From NCBI GenBank assembly GCA_036346395.1, contig CM070594.1:14665385-14729384 (forward strand): a stretch of 64,000 nucleotides of DNA, read 5' to 3'. Below, in pieces: positions 1 through 10,868 of the stretch. Numbering within the stretch: position 1 is the first letter of the stretch; every line of letters begins with the position of its first letter. A model generated the notes under the pieces. It had not been told where the DNA came from. It was given only the letters and a program-made list of their open reading frames with translations, and searched no databases. This DNA is from Hsuehochloa calcarea (lineage: Eukaryota > Streptophyta > Magnoliopsida > Poales > Poaceae). The translations under genes and the position numbers were made by a program.

Positions 1-1593
1 TTCCGGCCACACTGTCGTCGCCGGCTCGCGCGTCTCTCTCCTCGCGGGCGGCCAAGGCAGCGCCGCTCTGGGTCCTCTCGTTGCTCCTCCCCTCGGTGGC
101 TTGGTGCTTTGGCGCCGCGCCGACTCGCTTCTACTCCGGTCTTTGCGGGCCGGCTCGGCTCAGTCTCCCTTCCATCGGCCGCCATGGCTCCCAGTAAAGC
201 CCGCCCGTCTCATCGAACCCTAGGTAATCCACTCCCTCCTAACCCTATTGCTCTGTGATGAAGATGAACTGAGAGCTATTTGATGCTACTGAGATATGGT
301 GAAATGATGATATGCGGGCGATGTGCATGATGATGGGTACTGGGGTTACCTCCTACTGGGATTTGGGGGTTTGGGAAGAAGAGGGTGGCGATCTTGGATT
401 TGTCTTTGGTGCTCTCCTCCGTTCCCGGCTCTGGCTTCTGATTGCGGCTTGATCTTTGGGTTGGGTGGGGTTCTTCTGCTCTTGCTGGGCTCCTCCTCTC
501 TTGGCTGTCTTCTGCTGCCGCTCTTCTACCAACCTCCTTGATTCTTGCCTCTGCTGGTTGTGGAATGGATTGGAATGGAGGACTTGTGTTGGCTTGGCTT
601 GTGGTTGTGTTGCTGTCTTTGTGATGCTTTGCTTGCTTTGTGTATCTGGGAAGGAGAATGGCTCCAGGGGAGGAATGCATATGGTGCTGGCTTTGCTGGC
701 TGTGTTATGCTGCTGGGGGAGATGAATGCAGGGGCTGGCTGTTGGGGGATGCACTTGAGCTTGCTGGCTGGCTATACTGGGGGAGATGAGCTCTGGGGGG
801 AAATGTATTTGTGCTGGGGATGTCTTTGTCTTCTGCATGTCGTGGTTGCTTTGCAGGGGAGATGTATTGCTGGTTTTGCTGGCTTGTGTGGCTTGGCCAG
901 AGGGGCTGCACTGGTATTGTTGCTGGGGTTTGGGCTCGGCCAGGGGAGCTGCACTTCGGTGCTGCTGGTCTCCTGTGCGTGATATTTTGAGGCTTGAAAA
1001 ATGGTTGCTGCACCCGGTGAAGTTTGGCTGAGGGTGTGGTTACCGGGGGTATGCACTGAGGGTTTGCATTTGTGGTTTCGGCAAATGCAAATAGTGGGTG
1101 TTTGGTTCTGATAATGCCGGATGATGAGACCCACAGAAGTGACAGGTGTCGAAGGATCTTGGGTGGTCTGGATATCTTGGCGATCAAGGGGCCGACTAAC
1201 TCCGGTTGGTCTGGGGATCTTGATTGCCAAGGGACCGACTATTCAGGGTACTCCGGATACTCTACTGCACTTCGGGAAATCTGACGGCCACTTTCTACGC
1301 TTTAACTTTTACGGCTCACAAGGATACTCTTAATTACGATTACTAACTAATTGCTGCTTTTCTTGCGAGCGAGGAAAACGGGTTGCGAGGTGGCTCTACG
1401 GGCAAGCTCTCAAAGACAAGGCGACGAGAAAGAATGCTACCACAGAGGACAAGAAGAGAAGAACTAGGGTTTTGGTTACTTGCTGCCAAAAATATTGTAA
1501 ATGCTTGTAAAACAAATGTTGTAAAATCTTTTTGATGCAATGAAATTAAAATGTTTTATGTTAAGAAATATGCAAATGGTGCGGGTTGTCACA
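1..1593 (-). repeat. 3' LTR, partial
   Basis: This matches the inner part of the LTR at about 6391-7978. From about 1190 to 1593 I see no difference from the other copy. Positions 1-180 and 640-1190 differ by many small indels and clustered substitutions. The small open frames here are not conserved between the two LTRs and are not genes. Confidence 0.9.
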
Positions 1594-1608
1594 TCCTCCC
1601 CCCCTTGG
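1594..1608 (-). other. Polypurine tract (PPT)
   Basis: On the minus strand the sequence is CCAAGGGGGGGAGGA, directly followed by the 3' LTR start TGTGACAACC. This is the expected position and composition for the plus-strand primer of an LTR retrotransposon. Confidence 0.9.
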
Positions 1609-2032
1609 AAAAATTTCGTCCCCGAAATTGCAATCACTGCGGAGGGGTGTTTTTGGGCTAGGCTCACGTAGTGCTTCCTCCTTTTTCCACGAAGCTTTGC
1701 TGACGGGGTGATCCTTCCACTGTATTTCTTTTGGTCAAAACTTCGGGTTCCTTAACTGACGGGTTTCTGTAGTAAGAGTCTTCACAGGGGTCCTTTGAAA
1801 GTTGAACGTCTTGCAGAGAAGGGTCGAGATTTGTGTGGAAAGGTGAGGGTCACCTCAAATGGTTCCCTCTAGGTTCAAATATTGAGGTATTAGGGTTGGG
1901 TCCTGACTGACTTTTTGGTGGAAACTTGCTGGAATACGCCATCTATACTTATTTGGAGAGCAGATGACTATTCCAATCAGTGGGTTCACTCCCAGGGGTT
2001 TTCCAAAAATTCAGAATTTACAAGGCTCCTTA
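1609..2032 (-). other. Non-coding remnant between gag and PPT
   Basis: In a full gypsy element several kilobases of pol would lie here. Only about 420 bp remain, with no recognisable RT, RNase H or integrase motif, which is consistent with a large internal deletion. Confidence 0.6.
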
Positions 2033-3269
2033 CTAGCAATGCAGAAGATAAAAGGAGTGGGTTCTTTCAGCATTTAAAGGAATAATGTCCGAAGAGAGTG
2101 GAGGTAATAACGTACCCGTTATTACACCTGAGGCTTCTCCAACCTGTTTGGCGGTCATGGAAGGTAGGTGTGCCGGTTCTCCTTTTCCAGCTTCCTTCGT
2201 GACAAGTTGGTTGTCTTCAATCTGCTTCATGTAGGTGAGTTGTGGTGGTACTGGAGCAGGTGTTCTTGGCCTAAATGCTGGTTGTGGTGGGGTTCCAAAT
2301 GTCCTCCGGGGATTGGGACAATCAATTTTACGATGTCCAAACTGTCCACAATTGAAGCATGCACCTGTATCCTTCAGACAATCCTTTGTCATGTGACTTC
2401 CTCTACACTTCCCACATTTAATTGCTAGGGGTACTGGTTGCTGCTGGGTTACTGGGGACTGCAAAGGTGGGTTGAAGAGTCGCTGCTGAGGTGGTCCATA
2501 TCTTGGTGGCGGTTGCTGCGACACGAAAGGATGACGTCTAGGAGCAGATGAAGAATGATGATCGGTTTTGGCCTTCTTCCTTCGCTCTTCGGTGAGGTTG
2601 GAGTATTCATTCTCCAGAATTATGGCTCTGTTGACTAGATCTTGGAATTCAGTGATTTTGTGGATGGATAGGAGCATTTTCAGATATGGATGCATTCCAT
2701 CCAGGAATTTCTCTATTTTCTTCTCCTCGGTGTCGACATCAGCTGGAGCGTAGCGGGAAAGATCATTGAACTGACTCAAATATTCTACCATCTTTTTCCC
2801 GCCTTGAGTTAGAGCTCTGAATTCCCGTTTCTTTAATTCCATTCTTCCAGTAGGCACATGTGTTTCGGTGAAGCGTATCTTGAATTCAGCCCAAGTGATG
2901 GGTTGCTCACTGACACGGTTGCGGTTGTAGTTAAGCCACCAGGTAGCTGCTGGTCCGGTCAGCTGGTGTGACGCATACCGTACTTTCTCCACATCCGAGC
3001 ATCCTCAGATCCAACTTCTTTTCTATCTCCACCAACCAATCACTCGCGTCCAGTGGATCAGTAGCTTTAGCAAAAGTGGTAGGGTGAGTTTGGAGAAAAT
3101 CACCCAGACTAACCCCACGGACTGGTTGAGAGGTAGTAGGTGCTACTCGAGTTAATAGAGCTTCCATGAAACGGTTTTGGTTCTCCTGGGCTTCTTTTCT
3201 GGAGTTCTCTAAGAATATGAGTACATCAGCCATTATGCCTAGGGGATCTGTTGCTTCGTGGGTGGTCAT
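2033..3269 (-). pseudogene. gag pseudogene of the LTR retrotransposon, ending in a decayed protease start
   Basis: This encodes a retrotransposon capsid/nucleocapsid polyprotein. The N-terminal part reads from an ATG at 3267-3269. The frame shifts near 2996-3003, apparently through one extra base, and continues into a 319-codon stretch. That stretch holds the retrotransposon gag core (PAATWWLNY, then TWAEFKIRF) and a C-terminal basic, proline- and glutamine-rich region. Two zinc knuckles follow: CGKCRGSHMTKDC and the canonical CFNCGQFGHRKIDC. After the knuckles the frame runs into GVITGTLL and then NAERTHSF, which matches the start of a gypsy aspartic protease where DSGATHSF is expected. The catalytic Asp-Ser-Gly is therefore lost, and translation stops soon after. 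A frameshifted gag with no pol cannot support autonomous transposition. Confidence 0.85.
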
Positions 3270-3557
3270 TGATCGTTCTGGGATGGTAGTAGATGGAGGT
3301 TGATCAGTCTTGACTCACCGGGTTTACTATCGGATTCTGTGTGGATATCCATGCGGCAGAGTCCCGCCTCAATTTCAATGCACGATCTTGACTTCCTTGG
3401 CCTTCCATCTTCCTTAACAGCTGTTGGGGTAGAGATGGAGGTAATACACTTATCTGGCAGAAGTTTAACCGCGGGTGAGTTGGATTATGACATGCACATG
3501 TAATCAAATAACAATCAAGAAACAATGAGATGCAAAAAGATCCAAACCCTATACTAG

Positions 3558-3793
3558 CTGAGTCTTTCGTGCTCAGTCACGCTTGAGATCCCGTTCTCAA
3601 GACCGCCCAAATCCACGGGTTTGGGATCGCCGAGCTTGCCTCGAGTGCGAACCTATGCTACCACGGATCCACGCGCCCGAGCACGCCGAGATCGGCTCGA
3701 GTCCACCCAAATCACATATTTGGGACTGCTCAGGGTTCATTCCTGAGTACGCCCAGGATTTCGCTCCTGGGTACGCCAGAGCTACACGCTCGG
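3558..3793 (-). repeat. Array of about nine short hairpins with different stems, in the retrotransposon leader
   Basis: Perfect or near-perfect short inverted repeats follow one another, separated by 4-6 nt linkers often containing ACG or CG. Arms: CTGAG 3558-3562/3572-3576; CTTGAGA 3582-3588/3595-3601; CCCAAA 3606-3611/3620-3625; CGAG 3631-3634/3640-3643; CGAGC 3678-3682/3695-3699; CCCAAAT 3706-3712/3718-3724; CTCAGG 3729-3734/3742-3747; CCCAGGA 3752-3758/3765-3771; GAGC 3779-3782/3788-3791. Loops are 5-9 nt except in the fifth hairpin. Stem sequences differ between units although geometry is similar, so simple unit duplication does not explain the array. It lies between PBS and gag and would be in the genomic RNA leader, where packaging or dimerisation signals reside; that role is only an inference. 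Confidence 0.7.
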
Positions 3794-4319
3794 AGTGCCA
3801 CGAACCACTCGTCCGGGAAATCTGATGTGCAGAAGTGAGACAAGACACCTTGATATAGAAGAAGAGGTAAAGAAGCTAAAGAGTATGGTCCAGACTTGCC
3901 CAAAATTGGAAAAGCATGTCCATACCAGAGTTCTACTCCATGCCTCTAGTCCAGGCACTAGGCTCTAAACCTTATGGTACTGCACCCACATCCTATATTT
4001 TCTATCCTAGGTTGAGCTGGAATCTAACCATCTACTCACAAAAGACAACCACACCGATCCTATGACAACAACGCGTTTCCCCGCACTTTCTCGAAAGAAG
4101 AACTAACTTAAAGATGGTTCTACGTTAGCAGGAATGTCACTTTTAAGAAGAGGTAAGCTTTTCAACATAATATATATCTTTTTGAAAGAGGGCGGTTTGG
4201 AATCGAAATTGAAATGAGGGCAAGGATTAATAAAATAGTTAGTGCAATATAGCAAGCAAGAAGGACATACTTAAGGTATTGCTACAGTTTCTATTTTATT
4301 AGCGTGGCCCGATCTTATT
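3794..4319 (-). other. Retrotransposon leader, non-coding
   Basis: Untranslated region between the PBS and the hairpin array. I see no coding potential or further clear structure. Confidence 0.6.
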
Positions 4320-4331
4320 GCTCTGATACCA
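4320..4331 (-). other. Primer binding site (initiator tRNA-Met)
   Basis: The minus strand reads TGGTATCAGAGC, the classic complement to the 3' end of initiator tRNA-Met. It lies two bases inside the LTR boundary at 4334, as expected for plant LTR retrotransposons. Confidence 0.93.
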
Positions 4332-5365
4332 CCTGTGACGCCCCGTGTCATTACCCCTAGGGTAATCACACTTAGGCATACGGATTACTATTCGTCTGCC
4401 CGGTAGAACACCGCTCCGACGAATAGCAAGCCATTTTATCAGAGTTGCGCAGTGAACAATAAAATAGAAATGTACATCTTTATTACGATGAGTAGCCACA
4501 TAAGACTAGGGTTCTTAATAAAGCTATTACACGATACAAATGGGAGCTTCTCGCCTGAGTCTCGCTCTCAAACTACCGCCTCCTACTCGTCCCACGAGTC
4601 AAAGATGGCTTCCATCTCGCTCGAGTCCTCGCCATCGGTGCCTTCTCCTCCTGCCATTGCATTGGTACTGCAATTCCTTCGTCCCACTCGGGATAGCTCC
4701 CGTGGGACTAGGATCTAACAAAGGAGAATACTAACAAGGTTGAGTATGTAAGTACTCAAAGAAGCATTAATAGCAAACAATGCATTTGCATGACTGATCT
4801 CTGGTCTTTATCACAAATTCTAAAATCATCTCATTCTAAAATAAACCATTAAAACATTAAGTTGCAATTTTAATTAGAAAATACTACTAGTCACTCGGAA
4901 GAAGAAAGACCCCAGATGGTTCCGTAGACTCCAATCCAGAGATCGGCATGAATTCATGATTTGTATAGCATCACAGCGAGCTTGCGCCACTTTACCCATA
5001 ACTATTCGAGCTCTCGTGAACTGGGTCCATCGCATTTCCTTTGATGCGACTTGAGTTCGAATACGATCGTTTCCGGTTACGTGATTAAGTCTCCACCCAT
5101 TGTTTTCCGTCGGTGTCTGGCGCACTCCATCCTCCACCGAGTTCCAACAATGTTGGTTGGGGCGGCTATCCTCCGAGCCCAACACTCCACCTTGGACCGC
5201 TATCCTCCGTGTCCAACATTCCCGTTATGGAGAACGTAATTACGTAAGCAGTAGCATTTTACGCCTCACCAAACGGGAAATGGTTGTGCATCGAATTTAC
5301 ATCCGACCGAGTAAGAGTTTTGTTAGTCCTTATATTATAGCTGTAGGTAAAGGGTCCCACCTCTT

Positions 5366-5419
<54 letters not shown>
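5366..5419 (+). repeat. (ATC)18 microsatellite
   Basis: Eighteen uninterrupted ATC triplets inside the LTR. Likely length-variable. Confidence 0.97.
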
Positions 5420-5915
5420 TCTTTTCTCAACCAAGGCCCCCTTTACCCACATAGTAATTCTCATCTCATCTCATCTCAGTTTTCTTATCTTTCTCATCAT
5501 CTCAATCCAATTTGATTTTGAGAAATAGTTTTGATGCAGTACATATATGATAGAGCAATATACGGTTTACATTTAAATTAGCTATATTGATGTTCAAGAG
5601 GATCGCTTGCCTTTAGAGTTTTTGGAAAGGTCGACGATGACGAATCTCTTATCAGCTTCTCCTGTCGGCTGGAGCTCGTCCTCTGAAGCAAAGCGGTAGC
5701 ACGAATAATATATAAATAAATACTTAGTTAAGTTTTGGTGATAGTAGATGAATAAAATGCTAATACGACTCCTACGTTAGCCAATTTTTAATTTAACAAA
5801 ACTTTTTGAACTGACCCAGTTAGCACTCTTCCGCTAAAAATCGTTCTAGGGTTAAACTCGATCTATTGCATACCACCGCCGAACTCACGTTCTAGACTCA
5901 AAACCAAACAACTAA

Positions 5916-6112
5916 TTCTAACCCTAATCTCTACTCCTAACCCTGATCTAACCCTAACTCACCTACTCGGCTAAATACTTCTAACTCTAAACTAACCCCT
6001 TTCTTAATCACTCCCTAACTTAACCCCCTTCCCTAATCTAACCTATTCGGCTAATTCCCCCTCCCTCCTAATCTAACCCCTAACCCTAATTACTAATCCT
6101 AACCCTAACCCT
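5916..6112 (+). repeat. Degenerate CCTAACCC-rich (telomere-like) stretch
   Basis: CTAACCC/CCTAACCCT motifs recur between 5916 and 6112, interspersed with similar C/T/A-rich sequence. The plant telomere unit is CCCTAAA, so this is only telomere-like. It is part of the LTR, not a chromosome end. Confidence 0.6.
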
Positions 6113-8107
6113 TCTCTCTCTTTCTCACTCTCTCTCCCTCTTCTCACGCCCGACTCTCCTCGGCGCCGACGCCTCTCATCCTCACCCTCTCCTCTCTCGC
6201 ACCCGACGCCTCTCCCCCACTCTCTCTCGCGCCTCTCGCTCTCCGCCGACTCTCCCTTCCCCTCTCTCGCCTTCCCCCGCCTCGGGAACCTCCGCCGCCA
6301 TCGCCTCCCGCCGCTACCGCCTCCGGCCCCTCGGGCGCAGCTCCCTCGACCGGCTCCACCCCGGGGCCTCCTGCTCCTCGACCCATGGCTTCAGCCACCA
6401 CCACTGTCGCCTTCGGCTCCGCGTCTCCTCTCTCATGGCGCGCGGCCAAGGCCAGCCTCCTCTGGGTCCTCTGCATGCTCTCCTCCCCCTCGGCTGGCTT
6501 GGTGCTTTGGCGCCGCCGCCGACTCGCCCTACTCCGGTGCTGCGGCTGGGCCGGCTCGGCTCGGTCTCCCTTCCATCGGCCGCCATGGCTCCCAGGTAAA
6601 GCCCGGCCCTGTCTACTGGAACCCTAGGTAATCCACTCCCTCCTAACCCTATTGCTCTGTGATGAAGATGAACTGAGAGCTATTTGATGCTACTGAGATA
6701 TGGTGAAATGATGATATGCGGGCGATGTGCATGATGATGGGTACTGGGGTTACCTCCTACTGGGATTTGGGGGTTTGGGAAGAAGAGGGTGGCGATCTTG
6801 GATTTGTCTTTGGTGCTCTCCTCAGTTCCTGGCTCCGGCTTCCTCGATTGCAAGTGCCGATCTTTGGGTTGGGTGGGGTTCCTCTCTTCTTGCACTGGGC
6901 TCCTCCTCTGCCTCACAGGCTGCTGCTTTCTTTCTTCTACCAACCTCCTTCGGTTCCTGCCTCTGCTGGTTGTGGAATGGATTGGAATGGAGGACTTGTG
7001 TTGGCTTGGCTTGTGGTTGTGTTGCTGTCTTTGTGATGCTTTGCTTGCTTTGTGTATCTGGGAAGGAGAATGGCCCGGGGAGGAATGCATATGGTCTTGG
7101 CTTTGGCTTTGGTGTGTTATCTTCTTTGGGGAGATGAATCAGGGTTTGTTGTTGGGGATGCACTTGAGCTTCTTTGGTGGCTATCTTGGGAGATGAGCTC
7201 TGGGGAAATGTATTTGTCTTTGGGGATGTCTTTCTCTTCTGGTCGTGGTTGCTTTGGGGAGATGTATTCTTTGGTTTCTTGGCTTGTGTGGCTTGGCCGA
7301 GGGGTCAGACCGGTATTGTTGCCGGGTTTGGGCTCGGCCAGGGGAGCTGCACTTCGGTGCTGCTGGTCTCCTGTGCGTGATATTTTGAGGCTTGAAAAAT
7401 GGTTCTTTGCACCTTGTGAAGTTTGGTGAGGTGTGGTTACTGGGTATGTGAGGGTTTGCATTTGTGGTTTGGCAAATGCAAATAGTGGGTGTTTGGTTCG
7501 ATAATGCGGATGATGAGACCCACGAAGTGGCGGTGTCGAAGGATCTTGGGTGGTCGGATATCTTGGCGATCAAGGGCCGACTAACTCCGGTTGGTCTGGG
7601 GATCTTGATTGCCAAGGGACCGACTATTCAGGGTACTCCGGATACTCTACTGCACTTCGGGAAATCTGACGGCCACTTTCTACGCTTTAACTTTTACGGC
7701 TCACAAGGATACTCTTAATTACGATTACTAACTAATTGCTGCTTTTCTTGCGAGCGAGGAAAACGGGTTGCGAGGTGGCTCTACGGGCAAGCTCTCAAAG
7801 ACAAGGCGACGAGAAAGAATGCTACCACAGAGGACAAGAAGAGAAGAACTAGGGTTTTGGTTACTTGCTGCCAAAAATATTGTAAATGCTTGTAAAACAA
7901 ATGTTGTAAAATCTTTTTGATGCAATGAAATTAAAATGTTTTATGTTAAGAAATATGCAAATGGTGCGGGTTGTCACACTATCCCTGTAGAATTATTGGA
8001 TAAAATAGATGAATATTATCATGGGAGTAATTATACTGCTGTTACTGAAAAGCTGAATGTTGGTGTTGTTGTTGGGTTTTGAACTGGATTTACTGAAGTT
8101 TGTCCAG

Positions 8108-10064
8108 GTCCCGTCACGATTGCAGATAGAGAAGCGGAAGAAGCAATGGCGTCAATCATACTGAAGAGCTTCCCTATTCATGCTGTGTGAGATTGCTTTG
8201 CTTGTTTTTTACAATGTTTTTGTTCAGTTTTGATGCACCTACAGCAATATGATAAATAAATAAATGCAATCTTTAATGGGTTCATTTAGTTTTGGCGAGG
8301 AGAACGGTTGGAGATGTGTGAAGTCTTCTGATTATGTTTGGGTTTTGGACCCCATAGATGGAACAAAAAGCTTTATAACTGGTATTGAACTTTAATCACT
8401 GTATGGGTAGGCAGACTAATTTGAACCTAATTTTCGTCGTTCGTAGGCAAGCCTTTGTTTGGTACACTTATTGTTCACCTTATATTTCTTGCTCATATCC
8501 AGCTGTCTTTGTTTTCCTTATATTTCTTCATTTTTGTTCACCACTACATGAACAAAACTGTAATGAATACCATGCTATCATGTAAAATTATATGTACTCA
8601 ATGATTTTGCCATATTCTATTGATACTGTCAACAATGAACTACCTTTACATGATATTTTGATGCAATTTCTAAAATATTAGTTATTTTAATTATGGCACA
8701 TCATATTCATATTAATTCTCTTTCTGGACATGTTGGTATACATGTTTATATTTCCTTGGCATTTGTTAGCCTTGACTTTTGTTCTTCCTTTCTTTAGGTT
8801 ATTGGCATTACTGATCAATCGATCTTGAGAGAAAGATGGGTTGGGGTGGATGGGAAGAAAACAACCTTAGATGGACAAGAAATATATGTTCGCCCTTGCA
8901 ATGTACTTGCACAAGCTTACTTGTATGTATATTATGGCATCATACATGACATTACAGGCCTGAATTATGACTTCCTGTGTAAATGTTGTGCATGTGTCAG
9001 ATATACAACAAGTCCATATCCCTTTGAAGGAGATGTCGAAGATGCATTTATTCGTGTACGAAATAAGGTATGGACCATTGAATTGTTACTATATCTATGG
9101 TGACAAAACTTGCTGCAATCATCAATGTTACACGTTTGCTATTTTACTCATTTCTGATGCAAGGTGAAAGTCCCACGATATGGTTGTGACTTGTGATTGA
9201 TATGCTTATGCTCTCCTGGCTTCTAGTTATGTAAATCTTCCTGTTGAATCCGGGTTGAAGGTATAACTCTATCAGGGATGTGCATTTCATTATTTGGGAA
9301 ATGATGTTTGCTTTATTTCTGTAATGCTTGAAATGAACCAAACTCGAGCAAGCTGAATCAGTTTTGAGCTTGAGTTGATTTGTATTTAAGTTGGGTTCAT
9401 TTTGTCAGTGTCTTGCTTTAAGAGCAGTATCCTTTTGAATTCATTGGATCAATGGAAGTTATTTACTGTGAGAATTCATTCTGTTCTGTAGCCATACGAT
9501 TTTCTCTCGTTGGTACCGGTGATTGAAGGGAGCTGGAGGGTCAATAACCGATTGGAAAGGGGACAAACTCCATTTGGCCGGTCTCCCCGGAATCATGGCC
9601 TACAAGTATAACTTTCAGTGTTTTCATTAAGATTCAGCAAATTTTATCTCCAAATTCTTTCTATTTTGCACCCCTCACACACAGGAAACCGCAACCCTAT
9701 GAACATCAATCTTATTTTCATTGAGACAACTGATCTGTATGCCAATACGCATTATGATGAAAACTAGCACTTTTGCCATGTCACTATGTCAGTCGTGTAC
9801 TTTGCTGCTTTTCATTACCAAAAACCCAATGCTTCTGATAGTGTACCCTCTCTTTTTTACAGGTTTCAACGTGGAGATGCTCGTGCCCATTTAGAAAATT
9901 GCAGCTTCTATTCATGTGTCCAATAAATTCTAATATGCAATTGTACGCTTGTCCAGTCGGTAAGCGAGTTGCTCACATTGCACCTTTCGACACACTAATA
10001 ATAATCCATGCCGTGTGTGTTATTCAGCAAAGTTGAATGATGCGCTCCAATCGATGCGAGCGGA
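8108..10064 (+). pseudogene. HISN7: Histidinol-phosphate phosphatase (HISN7/IMPL2-like) gene remnant, introns retained
   Basis: In intact form this plastid enzyme of the inositol-monophosphatase fold removes phosphate from histidinol phosphate in histidine synthesis. Exon remnants with normal GT/AG edges lie near 8108-8186 (PVTIADREAEEAM), 8290-8381 (FGEENGW and the metal-binding DPIDGTKSF), 8448-8480 (GKPLFGTLI), 8798-8922 (RERWVGVDGK), 9001-9067, 9164-9260, 9492-9605 and 9863-9887. A last-exon trace lies at about 10028-10060. Lesions: a small duplication with an in-frame stop after YGCD (about 9183-9200); an extra G near 9528, before the GGSITDWKGD region; an extra T near 9574; and about 10 bases lost near 9875. 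The 5' exons with the chloroplast transit peptide are absent, and the LTR retrotransposon abuts at 7978. Retained introns rule out a processed copy. Some single-base lesions could be assembly errors, but the set as a whole looks like decay. Confidence 0.82.
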
Positions 10065-10067
10065 TAA

Positions 10068-10389
10068 GTTCATCAACAATAGTGTATTTATTATTGTTTT
10101 TTAGTTATATTATGTTAATAAAATTTTACATAGAGAAAAGAGAAAGGGAGAGATGGTGTACATATCGTCTCTTTCTAAAGAGATGATCGTGCACGCAAAA
10201 TAAGACATGATAATACGAAATAAGACATGCTATATTAATCTACTCAAGTTGACATATGAGTCTGTTTCAAAAAAATATAAAATATAAATATTGGAGAGTG
10301 TGCTAGAGATTATATATTGTAGATGTTGTCTCTAAAAATAATATAACATATGTTAGAGATAAAATTATCTCTAACTATTGAAGATGCCC
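10068..10389 (+). mobile_element. Tourist/PIF-Harbinger-like MITE, copy 1
   Basis: A 322-bp AT-rich element ending ATTGAAGATGCCC with TAA on both sides (10065-10067 and 10390-10392). Its sequence matches the copies at 10551, 18634 and 30283. TAA/TTA target sites with GGGC-type termini fit the PIF/Harbinger group. Confidence 0.75.
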
Positions 10390-10550
10390 TAATCGATATG
10401 TGATTCTGCCTTATGAGCAGTGTCACATTCTAAAAGAAAAGGGAAATGTAGAAGACTAAATGATGAACAGTTCTCTGCATTACATTAGGATTATTTCCTA
10501 ACCGTTAGATTCGGTATCCTACACTATCCTCTATGTTAGAGGACTAAATG
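10390..10550. other. Spacer between two MITEs
   Basis: AT-rich, no coding potential seen. Confidence 0.5.
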
Positions 10551-10868
10551 TGTTTCGACACAACGCTATAGTATCTGTGCTAAGTAAAATTCTGGCTATG
10601 CTAACGTATGCTACGTTATTTTTAAAGACAACATCTCTAATATATAGTTTTTAACACACTCTTCAATATTTATATTTTATAATTTTTCTTTGAAACGTGC
10701 CCACATGTCTACTAGAGTAGATTAATGTATCCTATCTTGTTTCGCGTGTACGACAGTCTCTTCAGGAAAAAACGACATGTGCTTTCTCTCATCCCCTCTC
10801 CTCTACGTAAGATTTTATTGACATGACATAGTTAAGAGACGATAATAAATATACTATTGGAGACACCC
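10551..10868 (-). mobile_element. Tourist/PIF-Harbinger-like MITE, copy 2 (inverted)
   Basis: Reverse complement of the same family. The end ATTGGAGACACCC is followed by TTA (10869-10871). The left boundary is degenerate and approximate. It lies about 180 bp upstream of the start codon at 11050, so it may form part of that gene's promoter region. Confidence 0.7.

Larger units (their letters stand above)
1..7978 (-). mobile_element. Gag-only Ty3/gypsy-like LTR retrotransposon (left LTR cut by window edge)
   Basis: Read on the minus strand the order is 5' LTR (7978 to 4334), PBS (4331 to 4320), leader, broken gag (3269 to 2033), polypurine tract (1608 to 1594) and 3' LTR (1593 to beyond 1). 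Both LTRs begin TGTGACAACCCGC on the minus strand and the complete one ends in CA. The internal region is only about 2.7 kb and has no reverse transcriptase, RNase H or integrase. It therefore looks like a non-autonomous derivative that would need enzymes supplied in trans. Family placement as a Tekay/Del-like gypsy element rests on gag style and is an inference. A candidate 5-bp target site on the right is CTATC (7979-7983); its partner lies outside the window. Confidence 0.88.
4334..7978 (-). repeat. 5' LTR, complete (about 3.65 kb)
   Basis: The boundaries are TG at 4334-4335 and CA at 7977-7978 on the plus strand. It is bounded by the PBS on one side and unrelated gene-remnant DNA on the other. 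Inside are an (ATC)18 tract, a stretch rich in CCTAACCC motifs and a GC-rich zone at 6150-6600. No intact gene is present; its reading frames are low-complexity translations. Confidence 0.88.

Noticed and set aside
276..1230. Several long overlapping open frames on both strands in the first LTR, also present at 6680-7700
   Set aside because: They lie wholly within a retrotransposon LTR, are not kept in frame between the two LTR copies, and have biased low-complexity composition.
3558..3793. The hairpin array considered as a CRISPR-like repeat array
   Set aside because: Stems are not identical repeats, spacers are only 4-6 nt, there are no cas genes, and the context is a plant retrotransposon leader.
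5100..5528. 142-codon frame with a long serine run
   Set aside because: The serine run is the (ATC)n microsatellite read in frame within an LTR.
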